From positions 1 through 64,000 of the forward strand of contig JAJYXE010000037.1 in assembly GCA_021791145.1 (NCBI GenBank): 64,000 bases of DNA. Direction: 5' to 3'. Each line of letters begins with the position of its first letter. Within the stretch, counting starts at the first letter, position 1. The notes beneath the pieces were generated by a model. It did not search any database. It worked only from the letters and a program-made list of their open reading frames with translations, and had not been told where the DNA came from. The stretch comes from Actinomycetes bacterium. GTDB taxonomy: Bacteria; Actinomycetota; Acidimicrobiia; Acidimicrobiales; RAAP-2. Made by a program: the position numbers and the translations under genes. Positions 1 through 8,611 of the stretch are shown here, piece after piece.

Positions 1-319
1 CGCCGCCGAGCACCTCTCTCGGAGCCTCTTCTCGCGGAGCCTCTTCGCTCGGAGCCTCTTCGCTCGGAGCCTCTTCGCCGGGCGAAAGACCCTTCTCGGC
101 CACCTCTCTCGCCAACGCGTCCATCGGCGCGGGGACGGGGGCGGGGCGGTAGTCGGCGAAGAAGTCGCGCCAGCTCTCGCTGACCGAGGTCGGGTCCGCC
201 AGGTACCGGTCGTACATGTCGTCGACGAGCCACGCGTTGGGGCCGAACGCGCCGTCGGAGGAACGCCGCGGCGGTGCCGCCGTCGCACTTCGGCGATCGT
301 CTGGTACAGGCGTTGTCAC
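1..319 (-). CDS. kgd: Multifunctional 2-oxoglutarate metabolism enzyme / 2-oxoglutarate dehydrogenase E1, N-terminal fragment (runs off the left edge)
   Basis: Only the first ~106 codons are in the window. The reading frame from the GTG at 319 gives MTTPVPDDRR, then GAFGPNAWLVDDMYDRYLA followed by DPTSVSESWRDFFADY. This is the N-terminal E1-binding helix typical of actinobacterial Kgd/SucA (family: FGxNxWLVxEMY...DPxSVxxSWxxFxxDY). After it comes an acidic linker with EAPSE/EAPRE repeats (about codons 85-102), the usual tether before the succinyltransferase-like domain. In the full protein this enzyme decarboxylates 2-oxoglutarate in the TCA cycle. The GTG start has AGGG seven bases upstream. 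It is transcribed away from the neighbouring hydrolase. The catalytic domains lie outside the window. Confidence 0.88.
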   Translation of the reverse strand, partial: MTTPVPDDRRSATAAPPRRSSDGAFGPNAWLVDDMYDRYLADPTSVSESWRDFFADYRPAPVPAPMDALAREVAEKGLSPGEEAPSEEAPSEEAPREEAPREVLGG

Positions 320-411
320 GCTCCAACCCTACCGGCGCGCCCCTCACCCGCCTGCTCCGAGCAGCACGGCGTCGGGTGGCGGAGACGGCATCCGTTATCG
401 TCGGTGACCTG

Positions 412-1332
412 ATGGGCGCGACCCGGGCCTCGGTCGGCGACGAGCAGCACGTCGTCGGCCGCCCGCTCGAGCTGCCGGGGCTCCCCAAGGGATTGTTCGT
501 CGCCGAGCGGCCTCCGACGGGCGGGTGGGGGTCTGGGGCCGCCGTGGCCATCCTCGTCCACGGGTCCCTCGACCGCTCTTGGAGCTTCGCTCGGGTCGCT
601 CGACGTCTGGGGGATCTCGGCGTCGTCACCTACGACCGCCGCGGCTACCAGCACTCGCGCGCGGCCCCGGTCTCCGACGACCTCGGCGTCCACATCGACG
701 ACCTCCTGCAGATCGCGGCCGCCGTCGACCGCCATCGGGCGGGGGGCAGGGGCGTCGTCGCCGTCGGCCACAGCGTCGGCGCCACGATCGTCCTGGGAGC
801 CGCCGTGGCGTCGCCCGAGGCCTTGCGCGCCGTGGGCGCCTACGAAGCCTCGATGCCCTGGCTGGGCTTCCACCGCCGCGACGCGCCCGGTTCGAGGACC
901 CGACACGGCGGCGCGGCCGATCCCGGGCTCGAAGCCGAGCGGTTCTTCCGGCGCATGGTCGGTGACGCCGCATGGGAGCGGCTCGGCGAAGAGCAGCGCG
1001 AAGGACGGCGGAGGGACGGGCCGGCGCTGCTGGCGGACCTCCGCGCCATCCGCAGCGGGACCCCGTTCGACGTCACGACGCTGTCGGTGCCAGCGATCGT
1101 TTCGTCAGGCGGGGCCGCGAGCTTCCCCCACCACCGCGACACGGTGGACTGGCTCGCGTCGCACGTCCCTGCAGCGCGCCGCTCGACGATCCCCGAGGCG
1201 GGGCACGGTGCCCATCTCAGCCATCCCGACGCGTTCGCCGCGCTGGTCCGGGAGGTCGCCGGCCTCGCCTCGCGGGCAGCAGCGGCCGCTGACGCCCCCG
1301 ACGCGCCGGGACTGTCGTCCCGGTCTCGATGA
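412..1332 (+). CDS. Alpha/beta hydrolase
   Basis: A 306-residue cytoplasmic alpha/beta-hydrolase. It shows the oxyanion HG loop (ILVHGSLDRSW), the nucleophile elbow GHSVGA (Ser) and the late catalytic histidine in PEAGHGAHLSHP; the acid is probably the Asp or Glu in the strand before it. The substrate cannot be read from sequence; the family includes esterases and C-C hydrolases. The frame stays open upstream to 274, but that would overlap the start of divergent kgd (319). I therefore take the ATG at 412, preceded by GGTGA. A short Ala/Asp tail follows the fold. Confidence 0.8.
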   Translation: MGATRASVGDEQHVVGRPLELPGLPKGLFVAERPPTGGWGSGAAVAILVHGSLDRSWSFARVARRLGDLGVVTYDRRGYQHSRAAPVSDDLGVHIDDLLQIAAAVDRHRAGGRGVVAVGHSVGATIVLGAAVASPEALRAVGAYEASMPWLGFHRRDAPGSRTRHGGAADPGLEAERFFRRMVGDAAWERLGEEQREGRRRDGPALLADLRAIRSGTPFDVTTLSVPAIVSSGGAASFPHHRDTVDWLASHVPAARRSTIPEAGHGAHLSHPDAFAALVREVAGLASRAAAAADAPDAPGLSSRSR

Positions 1333-1434
1333 CCTTCGCACGCTTCGCGCGCGGCACGAAGGTGCCGAGTGCCGCGACCTGCCTGAGCGACCCGGCGCGG
1401 CGGTGACCACCCCGCGCGAGCCGGCACTGCGGCG

Positions 1435-2226
1435 CTAGCGCCTGCGGGCGAGCACAATGAGCGTGGAGTGCGGCACCGTGACAGCCCCGCCGCGCGCGTC
1501 GATGACCGCGCGTACGGCTTCGAGCAGCCGCTCCAGTTCGGCTGCGGGCAACAGGCGGTGGTCCGACTGGGTCCGGAGCCGGTCGAGGTATGCGGCGGCG
1601 TCCAGGGACTGGGTCCAGCGGTGCTCGTGCACGGCGACGTCGTCGAAGCCGGCGCAACTCGAGAGCTCTTGTTGCGCCTGCCCCTCCGACCCGCTCCATG
1701 TGTGCCCGGGGAACCCTGGCTGCCGGGCGTGCAGCTCGGGGGCGAACCTCCGATAGCACGCGTCGAGTTCCACGCGTACCGGGTCGTCCGCGTCCCAGCT
1801 GACCCGGTGCCACAGGAGTGCCAGGGATCCGCCAGCGTCGAGGGCGGCGCGCGCCCGGGTGCAACGCACCTCTGGGCTGACCCAGTGCCACGCCTGGGCG
1901 GAGAACACGAGATCGAACGCGCCCTCGCGGAGGTCCCAGTCCTCGAAGGAGGAGATCTCCACCTCCACGTGGGGGTAGCGCCTGCAATTGCGGCTGGCGA
2001 CCGCCGCCATCGCGGGGTCGGGCTCGAGCGCGTGCACGCCAACCCCTCGGGAGGCGAACGCGACGGTCGCCTTCCCCGTGCCCGCCCCGACCTCGAGCGC
2101 GCGGCAGGTTGCCGCCTCGAGGCCGCCGAAGGTGAGCACGTCGTCGACCACCGCGCCCGAGTAGCCCGGACGCACCCGGTCGTAGAGCTCGGGCACCTCT
2201 CCGAACACGAGCCGCTGCTCCCTCAC
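1435..2226 (-). CDS. Class I SAM-dependent methyltransferase
   Basis: A 263-residue protein with the SAM-binding motif I ALEVGAGTGKATVAFA (residues ~40-55), an acidic residue after strand 2 (HALEPD) and DLVFSAQAWHWV as motif IV/post-I. This is the layout of the Methyltransf_11/25 superfamily (family knowledge). The N-terminal FGEVPELYDRVRPGYS resembles small-molecule or unknown-substrate methyltransferases. The GTG at 2226 is chosen because GAGGAG lies seven bases upstream; the longer open frame to 2799 is a shadow of the transporter gene. It is the last gene of the reverse-strand series rpiB-rnhB-transporter-methyltransferase. A 12-bp palindrome GGCGCTAGCGCC (1431-1442) spans its stop codon. 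Substrate unknown. Confidence 0.8.
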   Translation of the reverse strand: MREQRLVFGEVPELYDRVRPGYSGAVVDDVLTFGGLEAATCRALEVGAGTGKATVAFASRGVGVHALEPDPAMAAVASRNCRRYPHVEVEISSFEDWDLREGAFDLVFSAQAWHWVSPEVRCTRARAALDAGGSLALLWHRVSWDADDPVRVELDACYRRFAPELHARQPGFPGHTWSGSEGQAQQELSSCAGFDDVAVHEHRWTQSLDAAAYLDRLRTQSDHRLLPAAELERLLEAVRAVIDARGGAVTVPHSTLIVLARRR

Positions 2227-2347
2227 GTGGCGCTCCTCACGTCGCGCTCCCCTGTTGCGGTGATGCCCGTCCAGGGCGCCGGGCCTGCCGACGGGGACAC
2301 CGTGAACGGAGCTGCCCTGCGTGCACGAAGCGTCATTGCCCGAGGAG

Positions 2348-3295
2348 TCAGGAGCAGCTCGAGTGCACGCCGGAGGCCGGCTCCGGATGGCCAACGACGA
2401 GCCGCCGGCGGAACCGTGGACCCAGGCGGTCGCCATCGGAGGGCTCGCCGGCACCGACGCCGGTGATGAGCGGCGAGTTGCTGAGCAGCAGCCCGCCCGC
2501 GAACAGGACCAACAGCGACAGCGCCTCGAGAGGGCCCCACGCCCCGCTCGTGCGCAGGTCGTCGTCGAAGAGCGCGATCCCGATGAGGATGCTCGCCAGC
2601 GGGTCCACGAGCACGAGCGTCGACTGCGACGCTGCGATGGGCCCCGCGTGGTAGGCGTTCTGCGCGAGGAACACGGCGAGCCCGCCGGACACCGCGAGCC
2701 CGTAGGTCTGCCAATGCCAGAAGATCGAGACCCAGTCACGGGCGACGAACCCCGAGACCTCCTTGGTGCACGCCGCCGCAAAGGCGTAGGCGACGGCACC
2801 GGAGAACCCGAAGCTGGCCGCGCGCCACCAGCGCGGCCCGCGCCGTGCGAGCACGACCCCGACCGCGACGGCGAGCGCGCAGGCCGCGCCCACTTCGGAC
2901 CAGTCGGCAGTCGTGGGTTGGCTGTTGCCGCGCCCGGGGTCGGCGAAGATCAGGAACCCTGCAAGCCCGGCGGCCGCCGCGGCGGAGCCCGACCACTCCC
3001 TCCAGCCCAGCGAGAATTGGAACCAGATCCCCAGGATGACGACGAGGAACAGCAGCTCGCTGATGAGGATCGGCTGGACTTCCGAGAGGCGGCCGAGATG
3101 CAGCGCCGTCGCCTGCATGACAAAGGAGAGCACCATGAACCCCAGCCCCGAGAGCCACACACGGTTGCGGACCGCATGGGCGATCAGGCGGAAACGCAGC
3201 CTGTCGGACTCCGGGGCGTCCTCGACCCCCATGCGCTGGAGGATGCTCGTCAGCGCATTGGCGAGCGCCGAGCCGACTGCGAGGAGGTAGACCAT
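2348..3295 (-). CDS. DMT-superfamily (EamA/NIPA-like) membrane transporter
   Basis: A 315-residue polytopic membrane protein with about nine hydrophobic helices, beginning MVYLLAVGSALANALTSILQ. The inverted-repeat layout, the AxQNAYHAGPIAASQSTLVLVDPLASILIG segment near the end and the short loops fit drug/metabolite transporters of the EamA or magnesium-transporter NIPA type (family knowledge). The substrate cannot be inferred. It begins 15 bases downstream of rnhB and so is probably co-transcribed with it. The last ~30 residues (DGDRLGPRFRRRLVVGHPEP...) are a charged cytoplasmic tail. Confidence 0.75.
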   Translation of the reverse strand: MVYLLAVGSALANALTSILQRMGVEDAPESDRLRFRLIAHAVRNRVWLSGLGFMVLSFVMQATALHLGRLSEVQPILISELLFLVVILGIWFQFSLGWREWSGSAAAAAGLAGFLIFADPGRGNSQPTTADWSEVGAACALAVAVGVVLARRGPRWWRAASFGFSGAVAYAFAAACTKEVSGFVARDWVSIFWHWQTYGLAVSGGLAVFLAQNAYHAGPIAASQSTLVLVDPLASILIGIALFDDDLRTSGAWGPLEALSLLVLFAGGLLLSNSPLITGVGAGEPSDGDRLGPRFRRRLVVGHPEPASGVHSSCS

Positions 3296-3310
3296 CGGTG
3301 CCCGTCTATC

Positions 3311-4210
3311 CTAGGAGGCCCCGCGTCGCTCATCGCCGCTGGTCCCTGCCCGGTGGAGCTCGGCGCCGGGCGGCGCCGACCGGCGCCCGGGCAGGTCCGC
3401 CACGTACGACCAGCTGCGGCGGTGGATCGCCGACAACCCGTAACCGCGTAGTGCGATCTGGTGGCGCACGGACGGGTAGCCCTTGTTGCGGTCGAACCCG
3501 TACGGCGGGAAGTGGACGGCCTCGGCCCGCATCTCCCGGTCCCGCACCACCTTGGCGAGCACCGACGCCGCCGCGACAGTCGCGCAGCGCGCATCGCCGC
3601 CCACCACGGTGAGCACCGTCGACGGGACGGGTGCCGCGGGAAGGACGAAGCCGTCGTCGGGCGATGACCGGTCCTCCTTGTCCCTTCGCCCGCCGGCGCA
3701 CGCATCCTGGTGGGGTGATGCCGGAGCATCGAGTGCGCCGAGCTGCGGACCTTCGAGGTCGTCTGTCAGAGGCGGCGTCTCGTGCCCCCGAAGCAGGTCA
3801 TAGGGCCCGTCGATCACCAGTGCGTCGGGGACGAGCTCGAGCGCCGCGAGCGCGCGGTGCGCGGCGAGCCGCCACGCCCGCGTCATGCCGAACCGGTCGC
3901 ACTCGTCCGCGGTGGCGTGCCCCACCGCGCCGTCCGCGCACCAACGGGCGACCTCGTCGAAGACGAGCTCGCGCCGGTCCTCGGTCAGCAGCTTCGAATC
4001 CCGGAGCCATGCAGGGAGGCTCCGGGTACGGGCCCCCGCGTGCACGACGGCGACGCCGACGCTGAGCGGTCCCGCCCACGCGCCGCGACCAACCTCGTCA
4101 ACGCCTGCCACCCAGCGATGGCCCTCCCGCCACAGGCGCCGCTCCAGGTCGAGCGACGGCCGTCGCACCGGCACACCGGGGGACCTCCCGCCCGAGTCGC
4201 TCGCGCTCAC
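3311..4210 (-). CDS. rnhB: Ribonuclease HII
   Basis: A 299-residue enzyme that removes ribonucleotides and RNA primers from RNA:DNA hybrids. The catalytic carboxylates are visible: GVDEVGRG (Asp, Glu), the Asp in DALVIDG, and the Asp in AAASVLAKVVRDRE; the C-terminal YGFDRNKGYPSVRH motif is typical. Odd feature: about 50 residues (LLRGHETPPL to AAPVPST), polar and low in complexity, are inserted between the third strand and the GGDARCATVAAAS segment. This makes the protein longer than the usual 200-250 residues. The start is the GTG at 4210, ten bases after the rpiB stop. It has no strong Shine-Dalgarno, so translation probably couples to rpiB. Confidence 0.9.
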   Translation of the reverse strand: MSASDSGGRSPGVPVRRPSLDLERRLWREGHRWVAGVDEVGRGAWAGPLSVGVAVVHAGARTRSLPAWLRDSKLLTEDRRELVFDEVARWCADGAVGHATADECDRFGMTRAWRLAAHRALAALELVPDALVIDGPYDLLRGHETPPLTDDLEGPQLGALDAPASPHQDACAGGRRDKEDRSSPDDGFVLPAAPVPSTVLTVVGGDARCATVAAASVLAKVVRDREMRAEAVHFPPYGFDRNKGYPSVRHQIALRGYGLSAIHRRSWSYVADLPGRRSAPPGAELHRAGTSGDERRGAS

Positions 4211-4220
4211 GGCGCGGCGC

Positions 4221-4631
4221 TCACGTTTCGAGGCGGGCGACCGACATCGCCTCTCCGGGCTCCGCGTCGGTGTGCAAGAACGCGTCGAGCATCTCGGTGG
4301 CGAGCGCCTCGGTGGTGAGCCGCAGCCCGAAGGCGAGCACGTTCGCGTCGTTCCACCGGCGCGCCCCGGCGGCCGTCGATGCATCCGTGCACAACGCCGC
4401 ACGTGCCCCTCGGACCTTGTTGGCTGCGATGGACACCCCGGTCCCGGTCGTGCAGCACACCACTCCTCTGTCCGCGGCTCCCGACGCGACGGCCTCGCCG
4501 ACGGCTCGGCCCGCGTCGGGCCAGTCCGCGCCCTCGGCCACGACCTCCACCTGATGGCCCGACGACCGGAGGAGCTCGACCACCCGGACGGTCAACGGCG
4601 TCCGTTCGTCCGTCCCGAAAGCGATCCTCAT
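4221..4631 (-). CDS. rpiB: RpiB/LacA/LacB-family sugar-phosphate isomerase (ribose-5-phosphate isomerase B)
   Basis: A 136-residue protein starting MRIAFGTDERTPL, with GVVCCTTGTGVSIAANKVRGARAALC (the RpiB CGTGIGxSIAANK active-site region, including the Cys) and the ARRWNDANVLAFG motif. The family interconverts ribulose-5-phosphate and ribose-5-phosphate, or related aldose/ketose phosphates. The canonical G(T)D(H)AG near the N-terminus is replaced by GTDERT, so the exact substrate is less certain. It heads the reverse-strand series with rnhB and the DMT transporter, and is divergent from the GH38 gene, with 126 bp between the two starts. Confidence 0.82.
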   Translation of the reverse strand: MRIAFGTDERTPLTVRVVELLRSSGHQVEVVAEGADWPDAGRAVGEAVASGAADRGVVCCTTGTGVSIAANKVRGARAALCTDASTAAGARRWNDANVLAFGLRLTTEALATEMLDAFLHTDAEPGEAMSVARLET

Positions 4632-4757
4632 GGTGGTCCACCGTACCGAGGCGGGGCCCGCCGTGGGGCGATCGGGTACGCCACCGGAGGCGTCGTCGGG
4701 GCGCCGCGACGCACCGGACCCATGGGCGCGCCGGGTCCCGCCGTAACCTGGGACGCC

Positions 4758-7454
4758 ATGGAGCCCCGACGAGTCGCGATCGTGCCGCACACCCATTGGG
4801 ACAGGGAGTGGTACGAGCCGTTCCAATCCTTTCGCTTGCGGCTCGTCGAGATGGTCGACCAGCTCCTCACCCTCATGGAGTCCGATCCCTCCTACGCCCG
4901 CTTCCTCTTCGACGGCCAGGTCGCGGCGATTGACGACTACTTGGAAGTCCGCCCGGAGGCCGAAGAGCGCATCCGGAGCCTCGCGGCCTCCGGGCGGCTG
5001 ACCGTGGGTCCCTGGTACACGCTGCTCGACGAGTTCCTCGTCTCGCCCGAGACCATCGTGCGCGACCTGCAGCTGGGAGTTCGACGGAGCGCCGCCTTCG
5101 GCGGGGCGATGCAGGTCGGCTATCTCCCGGACATGTTCGGCCATGTCGCCCAGATGCCCCAGATCCTCCGGCTCGCAGGCTTCGAGCACGCGGTGGTCTG
5201 GCGGGGCGTCCCCTCTGCGATCTCCAAGACGGGCTTCGTCTGGAAGGCACCCGACGGGTCGTCGGTGCGAGCGGAGTACCTCCCCTTCGGCTACGGCAAC
5301 GGTTCGCTGCTCCCAGACGATGCGAAGGCGCTCGTCCGGCGCGTACGCGACCACCTCGAGCAGATCGAGCCGTTCCTCGTCTCCGGCCTCCTGCTCATGA
5401 ACGGCTCCGACCACCTGCCCCCCCAGCCGGGCCTCGGGCGGGTCGTGGCCGAGGCGAACGCGCTCCAAGACGAGCTTCGGTTCGAGATCACCTCGCTGCC
5501 CGAGTACCTCGCCGGGACCTCGACCGACGGACTTCCACGCTGGACCGGCGAGCTGCGGTCGGGCGCGCGGGCGAACATGCTCATGGGGGTGGCGTCGAAC
5601 CGGGTGGACGTAAAGCACGCCGCCGCCGCGACCGAGCGTGCCCTCGAACGGCGAGCGGAGCCCTACGCCGCGTTGTTCCTCGATCCTGCGGCATGGCCGG
5701 GACGCCAGCTCGACCTCGCGTGGAAGGAGGTCGTGCGGAACGCCGCGCACGACTCGATCTGCGCGTGCTCGGTCGACGAGGTCGACGACGAGGTGCTGAC
5801 GAGGTACGCCTCGGCGCGAGCGATCGCCGACGGGGTCTCCGCGCGCGCCCTCGCCTCGCTCGCCGCTTCGATCGCCGCATCCGGTCATGTGGTCGTGAAC
5901 CCGTCGGCGCGCGAGCGCGCCGGGCTCGTCGAGCTCGTCGTGTCAGGGGACCCCCAAGACCCGCGAGGCGCGAGGACGCCCGGTCAGCCACGCGACATCC
6001 AGCTCGTCTCCGAGCGCGCAGGGCTCCCCGGGACGCTGACGCTCGACGCCCAGACCGTGCGGACGCTCCTCGGCGCGATCGACGGCGCGAGGGTCGACGC
6101 GGACGCATGGGTGCAGGGCGTCACGATCGAAGAAGACGAGACCGGTGTCGACGTCGCAGTGTCCATCGGCCCGGACGAGCCCCCGGGCCTCGTGATCGCC
6201 CAGGCGAAGGAGGACCTCATGGCGCGCCTGGGCGCCCGGCCCACCGCACCGGTCCGGATCCGCCTCGATCAGCAGCCGATCCGCAGGATCCTCGCCCGCA
6301 CGGCGCCGGTCCCCGGCTTCGGATGGCGGGCGTTCGCGCCGGCGAAGATCGAGGACCCGGTGGTGGTGACGGACTCGGGGGAGGGCGTCCGCCTCGACAA
6401 CCGGCTCGTCACCGTGCGCATCGACGCGTCCGCCGGCACCTACTCGCTCGGCGACCTCGACGGCTTCGGCCGGCTCGTCGACGGCGGTGACCTGGGCGAC
6501 TCCTACAACTACTCGCCGCCTGCGAACGACCTCCTCGTCGAGCGGCCCGAGACGGCGTCGGTCGAGGTCCTCGAGCGCGGCCCGCTACGGGCCCGGGCGA
6601 CCCTCACGGCCACCTACCGCTGGCCCGAGCACGCGGATCCCCACTCGCAGCGTCGCTCGGGCACACGGCTCGTCGAGGTCACCACCGCGCTCGAGCTGCG
6701 CGCCGACGAGCGGGCGCTCCGGGTGCTGACGCGCTTTGCCAACCCGGTGCGGGATCACCGCGTGCGGGTGCACCTGCCTTTGCCCCGGCCCGCGTCGAGC
6801 TCGGAGGCGGAGTCCGCCTTCGGCACCGTCGAGCGGGGTCTCGACGCGGAGGGCCGCCCCGACGAGCGCGGTCTCCCCACGTTCCCTGCCCGGCGGTTCG
6901 TGCGCGCCGGGGGGCTCACCGTCGTCTGCGAGCGGGTGACCGAGTACGAGCTCATCGACATCACCGGCAGGGGCGCCCGAGCCCGGGCGCACACGCTCGC
7001 CCTCACCGTCCTTCGCTCCACCGGCATGCTCTCGCGCCTCGGCATGGCCTACCGACCGTTCCCCGCTGGACCGCTCACGCCCGCCGAGGGGCTCCAGCTC
7101 CTCGGCAAGCTCGTCGAGCTCCGCTACGCCGTCGTCACCGGCGACGTCGATCCCTGGGCGCTCGCCGATGACGTGCTCATGCCCTTGGAGGTGGTGGGCT
7201 CCTTCGGCGGCGGCTGGCGACCGGCCACCGGCAGCGCGCTGGCCGTGCGTGGCGCAGAGGTGAGCGCGCTGCGACGCGAGGGCGGCATGCTCGAGATGCG
7301 CGTCTTCAATCCGTCGGGCACTGCGACCACGGTGCACCTCGGGGAGCGCTCCGGCTGGCTCGTCGACCTCCTCGGCTCGCCGGTCGAGCCGTTCGACGGC
7401 GCCTTCGAGCTCCGACCCTACGGCATCGCCACCGTCCGCCTCGCAGGGAGCTGA
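4758..7454 (+). CDS. Glycoside hydrolase family 38 alpha-mannosidase (MngB-like)
   Basis: An 898-residue cytoplasmic retaining alpha-mannosidase. The N-terminal PHTHWDREWYEPFQ gives the zinc-binding His and Asp, and GYLPDMFGHVAQMPQILR contains the catalytic nucleophile Asp. GMLMNGSDHL-like (LLLMNGSDHLPPQP) and AHDSICACSVDEVDDEV are further GH38 core motifs. A middle helical domain and a C-terminal beta-sandwich (from about residue 480) complete the family architecture. Bacterial relatives cleave mannosyl-glycerate, 2-O-(6-phosphomannosyl)-glycerate or N-glycan mannose; no phosphotransferase gene nearby helps choose. The start is the ATG at 4758, where conserved sequence begins; the open frame upstream is a shadow of rpiB/rnhB. 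Confidence 0.9.
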   Translation: MEPRRVAIVPHTHWDREWYEPFQSFRLRLVEMVDQLLTLMESDPSYARFLFDGQVAAIDDYLEVRPEAEERIRSLAASGRLTVGPWYTLLDEFLVSPETIVRDLQLGVRRSAAFGGAMQVGYLPDMFGHVAQMPQILRLAGFEHAVVWRGVPSAISKTGFVWKAPDGSSVRAEYLPFGYGNGSLLPDDAKALVRRVRDHLEQIEPFLVSGLLLMNGSDHLPPQPGLGRVVAEANALQDELRFEITSLPEYLAGTSTDGLPRWTGELRSGARANMLMGVASNRVDVKHAAAATERALERRAEPYAALFLDPAAWPGRQLDLAWKEVVRNAAHDSICACSVDEVDDEVLTRYASARAIADGVSARALASLAASIAASGHVVVNPSARERAGLVELVVSGDPQDPRGARTPGQPRDIQLVSERAGLPGTLTLDAQTVRTLLGAIDGARVDADAWVQGVTIEEDETGVDVAVSIGPDEPPGLVIAQAKEDLMARLGARPTAPVRIRLDQQPIRRILARTAPVPGFGWRAFAPAKIEDPVVVTDSGEGVRLDNRLVTVRIDASAGTYSLGDLDGFGRLVDGGDLGDSYNYSPPANDLLVERPETASVEVLERGPLRARATLTATYRWPEHADPHSQRRSGTRLVEVTTALELRADERALRVLTRFANPVRDHRVRVHLPLPRPASSSEAESAFGTVERGLDAEGRPDERGLPTFPARRFVRAGGLTVVCERVTEYELIDITGRGARARAHTLALTVLRSTGMLSRLGMAYRPFPAGPLTPAEGLQLLGKLVELRYAVVTGDVDPWALADDVLMPLEVVGSFGGGWRPATGSALAVRGAEVSALRREGGMLEMRVFNPSGTATTVHLGERSGWLVDLLGSPVEPFDGAFELRPYGIATVRLAGS

Positions 7455-7470
7455 GGCGTTGCCGGCGGGC

Positions 7471-8598
7471 TCACCGTCGGCCTCGCGCCCTCACGCGCCT
7501 CTGCTCCCGCACGAGCGCGTCGTCCCACTCGGGGCGCGGCGGCCGCTCCATGAGCGCGCTCACCGCGTCCGCCGGAGACGTCTCCCCGGCGACGAGAGCG
7601 GCGACCTGCTCGGCGATCGGCAGCTCCACGCCGTGCGCGCGTGCGAGCTCGACGATCGGGCCGGCGGAGCGGACGCCCTCGGCAACCATGCGCATGCCGG
7701 ACAGGACCTCGTCGAGCCGGCGGCCCCTGCCGAGCTCGAAGCCCACCGACCGGTTCCGGCTCTGGCTGCTCGTGCAGGTCGCGACGAGGTCCCCGACCCC
7801 CGCGAGCCCACCGAACGTCAAGGCGTGGCCACCGAGCGCGACGCCGAGGCGCACCTGCTCCGCCAGTCCGCGAGTCACCAGCACCGCCCGAGTGTTCTCT
7901 CCGAAGCCGAGCCCGTCGGAAGCGCCGGCTGCGATCGCGATCACGTTCTTGCTCGCCCCGGCGACCTCGCAGCCGACGACGTCGGTACCCGTGTACACCC
8001 GGAACGTCGCGCAGTGCAGGAGCTGTTGGACACGGTGGGCGACCTCCTGGTCGCCACAGACGACCAGGGTCGCCGCGGGCTGCCCCGCCGCCACCTCGTG
8101 GGAGAGGTTGGGACCGGTGAGCACGCCCGGAGGCCTCCCGGGCAGCACCTCCTCGACGATCTCTGACATCCGCCGGTTGCTGCCCGCCTCGATCCCCTTG
8201 GCGAGGCTGATCACCGCGGCATCGGGCGGCAGCACGGTCGCCATCGACTCGAGGACGGCACGGAAGCCGTGCGAGGGGACGGCCACGAGGACCACCGCGG
8301 CGTGGCCCACCGCGTCGGCGAGCGACGACGTCGGGCGGAGCGTCTCGGGCAACGCCACGCCTGGCAGGTAGCGAGGGTTCTCACGGGTCGTCCTCATCAG
8401 CTCGGCGAGCTCGGGGGAGCGCACCCACAGGGTGGTCGGTCCCTTCGACGAGAGCAGGCGCGCGATCGTGGTTCCCCATGACCCGGCGCCCACGACCACG
8501 ACGCCGGCGGTGTCCTCGGAGGTGGCTGCCACGCGACCCGAGCCTACGGACGACGTCCACCACTCTGCGAGCCGCTCTCGCCCGTCGCGACCCTCCAT
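7471..8598 (-). CDS. gpsA: Glycerol-3-phosphate dehydrogenase [NAD(P)+]
   Basis: Makes sn-glycerol-3-phosphate from dihydroxyacetone phosphate for phospholipid synthesis. Visible are the Rossmann motif VVVGAGSWGTTIARLL, SLAKGIE, the LTGPNLSHEVAAG segment, the catalytic Lys in VAGASKNVIAIAAGASDGLGFGENTRA, and LAGVGDLVATCTSSQSRN. As called it has 375 residues from the ATG at 8598, which has AGGG upstream. A shorter form from the GTG at 8532 (353 residues) would be nearer family length and would leave room for a promoter, because the divergent cofC start is only 13 bp from 8598. The start is therefore uncertain; the function is not. Confidence 0.93.
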   Translation of the reverse strand: MEGRDGRERLAEWWTSSVGSGRVAATSEDTAGVVVVGAGSWGTTIARLLSSKGPTTLWVRSPELAELMRTTRENPRYLPGVALPETLRPTSSLADAVGHAAVVLVAVPSHGFRAVLESMATVLPPDAAVISLAKGIEAGSNRRMSEIVEEVLPGRPPGVLTGPNLSHEVAAGQPAATLVVCGDQEVAHRVQQLLHCATFRVYTGTDVVGCEVAGASKNVIAIAAGASDGLGFGENTRAVLVTRGLAEQVRLGVALGGHALTFGGLAGVGDLVATCTSSQSRNRSVGFELGRGRRLDEVLSGMRMVAEGVRSAGPIVELARAHGVELPIAEQVAALVAGETSPADAVSALMERPPRPEWDDALVREQRRVRARGRR

Positions 8599-8611
8599 CG
8601 GCTGCCCTACG

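Noticed and set aside
274..411. Hydrolase starting at ATG 274
   Set aside because: It would overlap the N-terminus of divergent kgd, and the extra 46 residues resemble no hydrolase.
1431..1442. Palindrome GGCGCTAGCGCC as terminator of the methyltransferase
   Set aside because: It overlaps the stop codon, is short and has no T-run; probably chance at this GC content.
1435..2799. Long 454-codon methyltransferase frame
   Set aside because: The first ~190 codons read through the DMT transporter gene in another frame and have shadow composition. The GTG at 2226 with a good Shine-Dalgarno begins the conserved part.
4221..5888. 555-codon frame ending in rpiB
   Set aside because: All sequence upstream of 4631 is antisense to the GH38 gene; rpiB homology begins at MRIAFGTDE.
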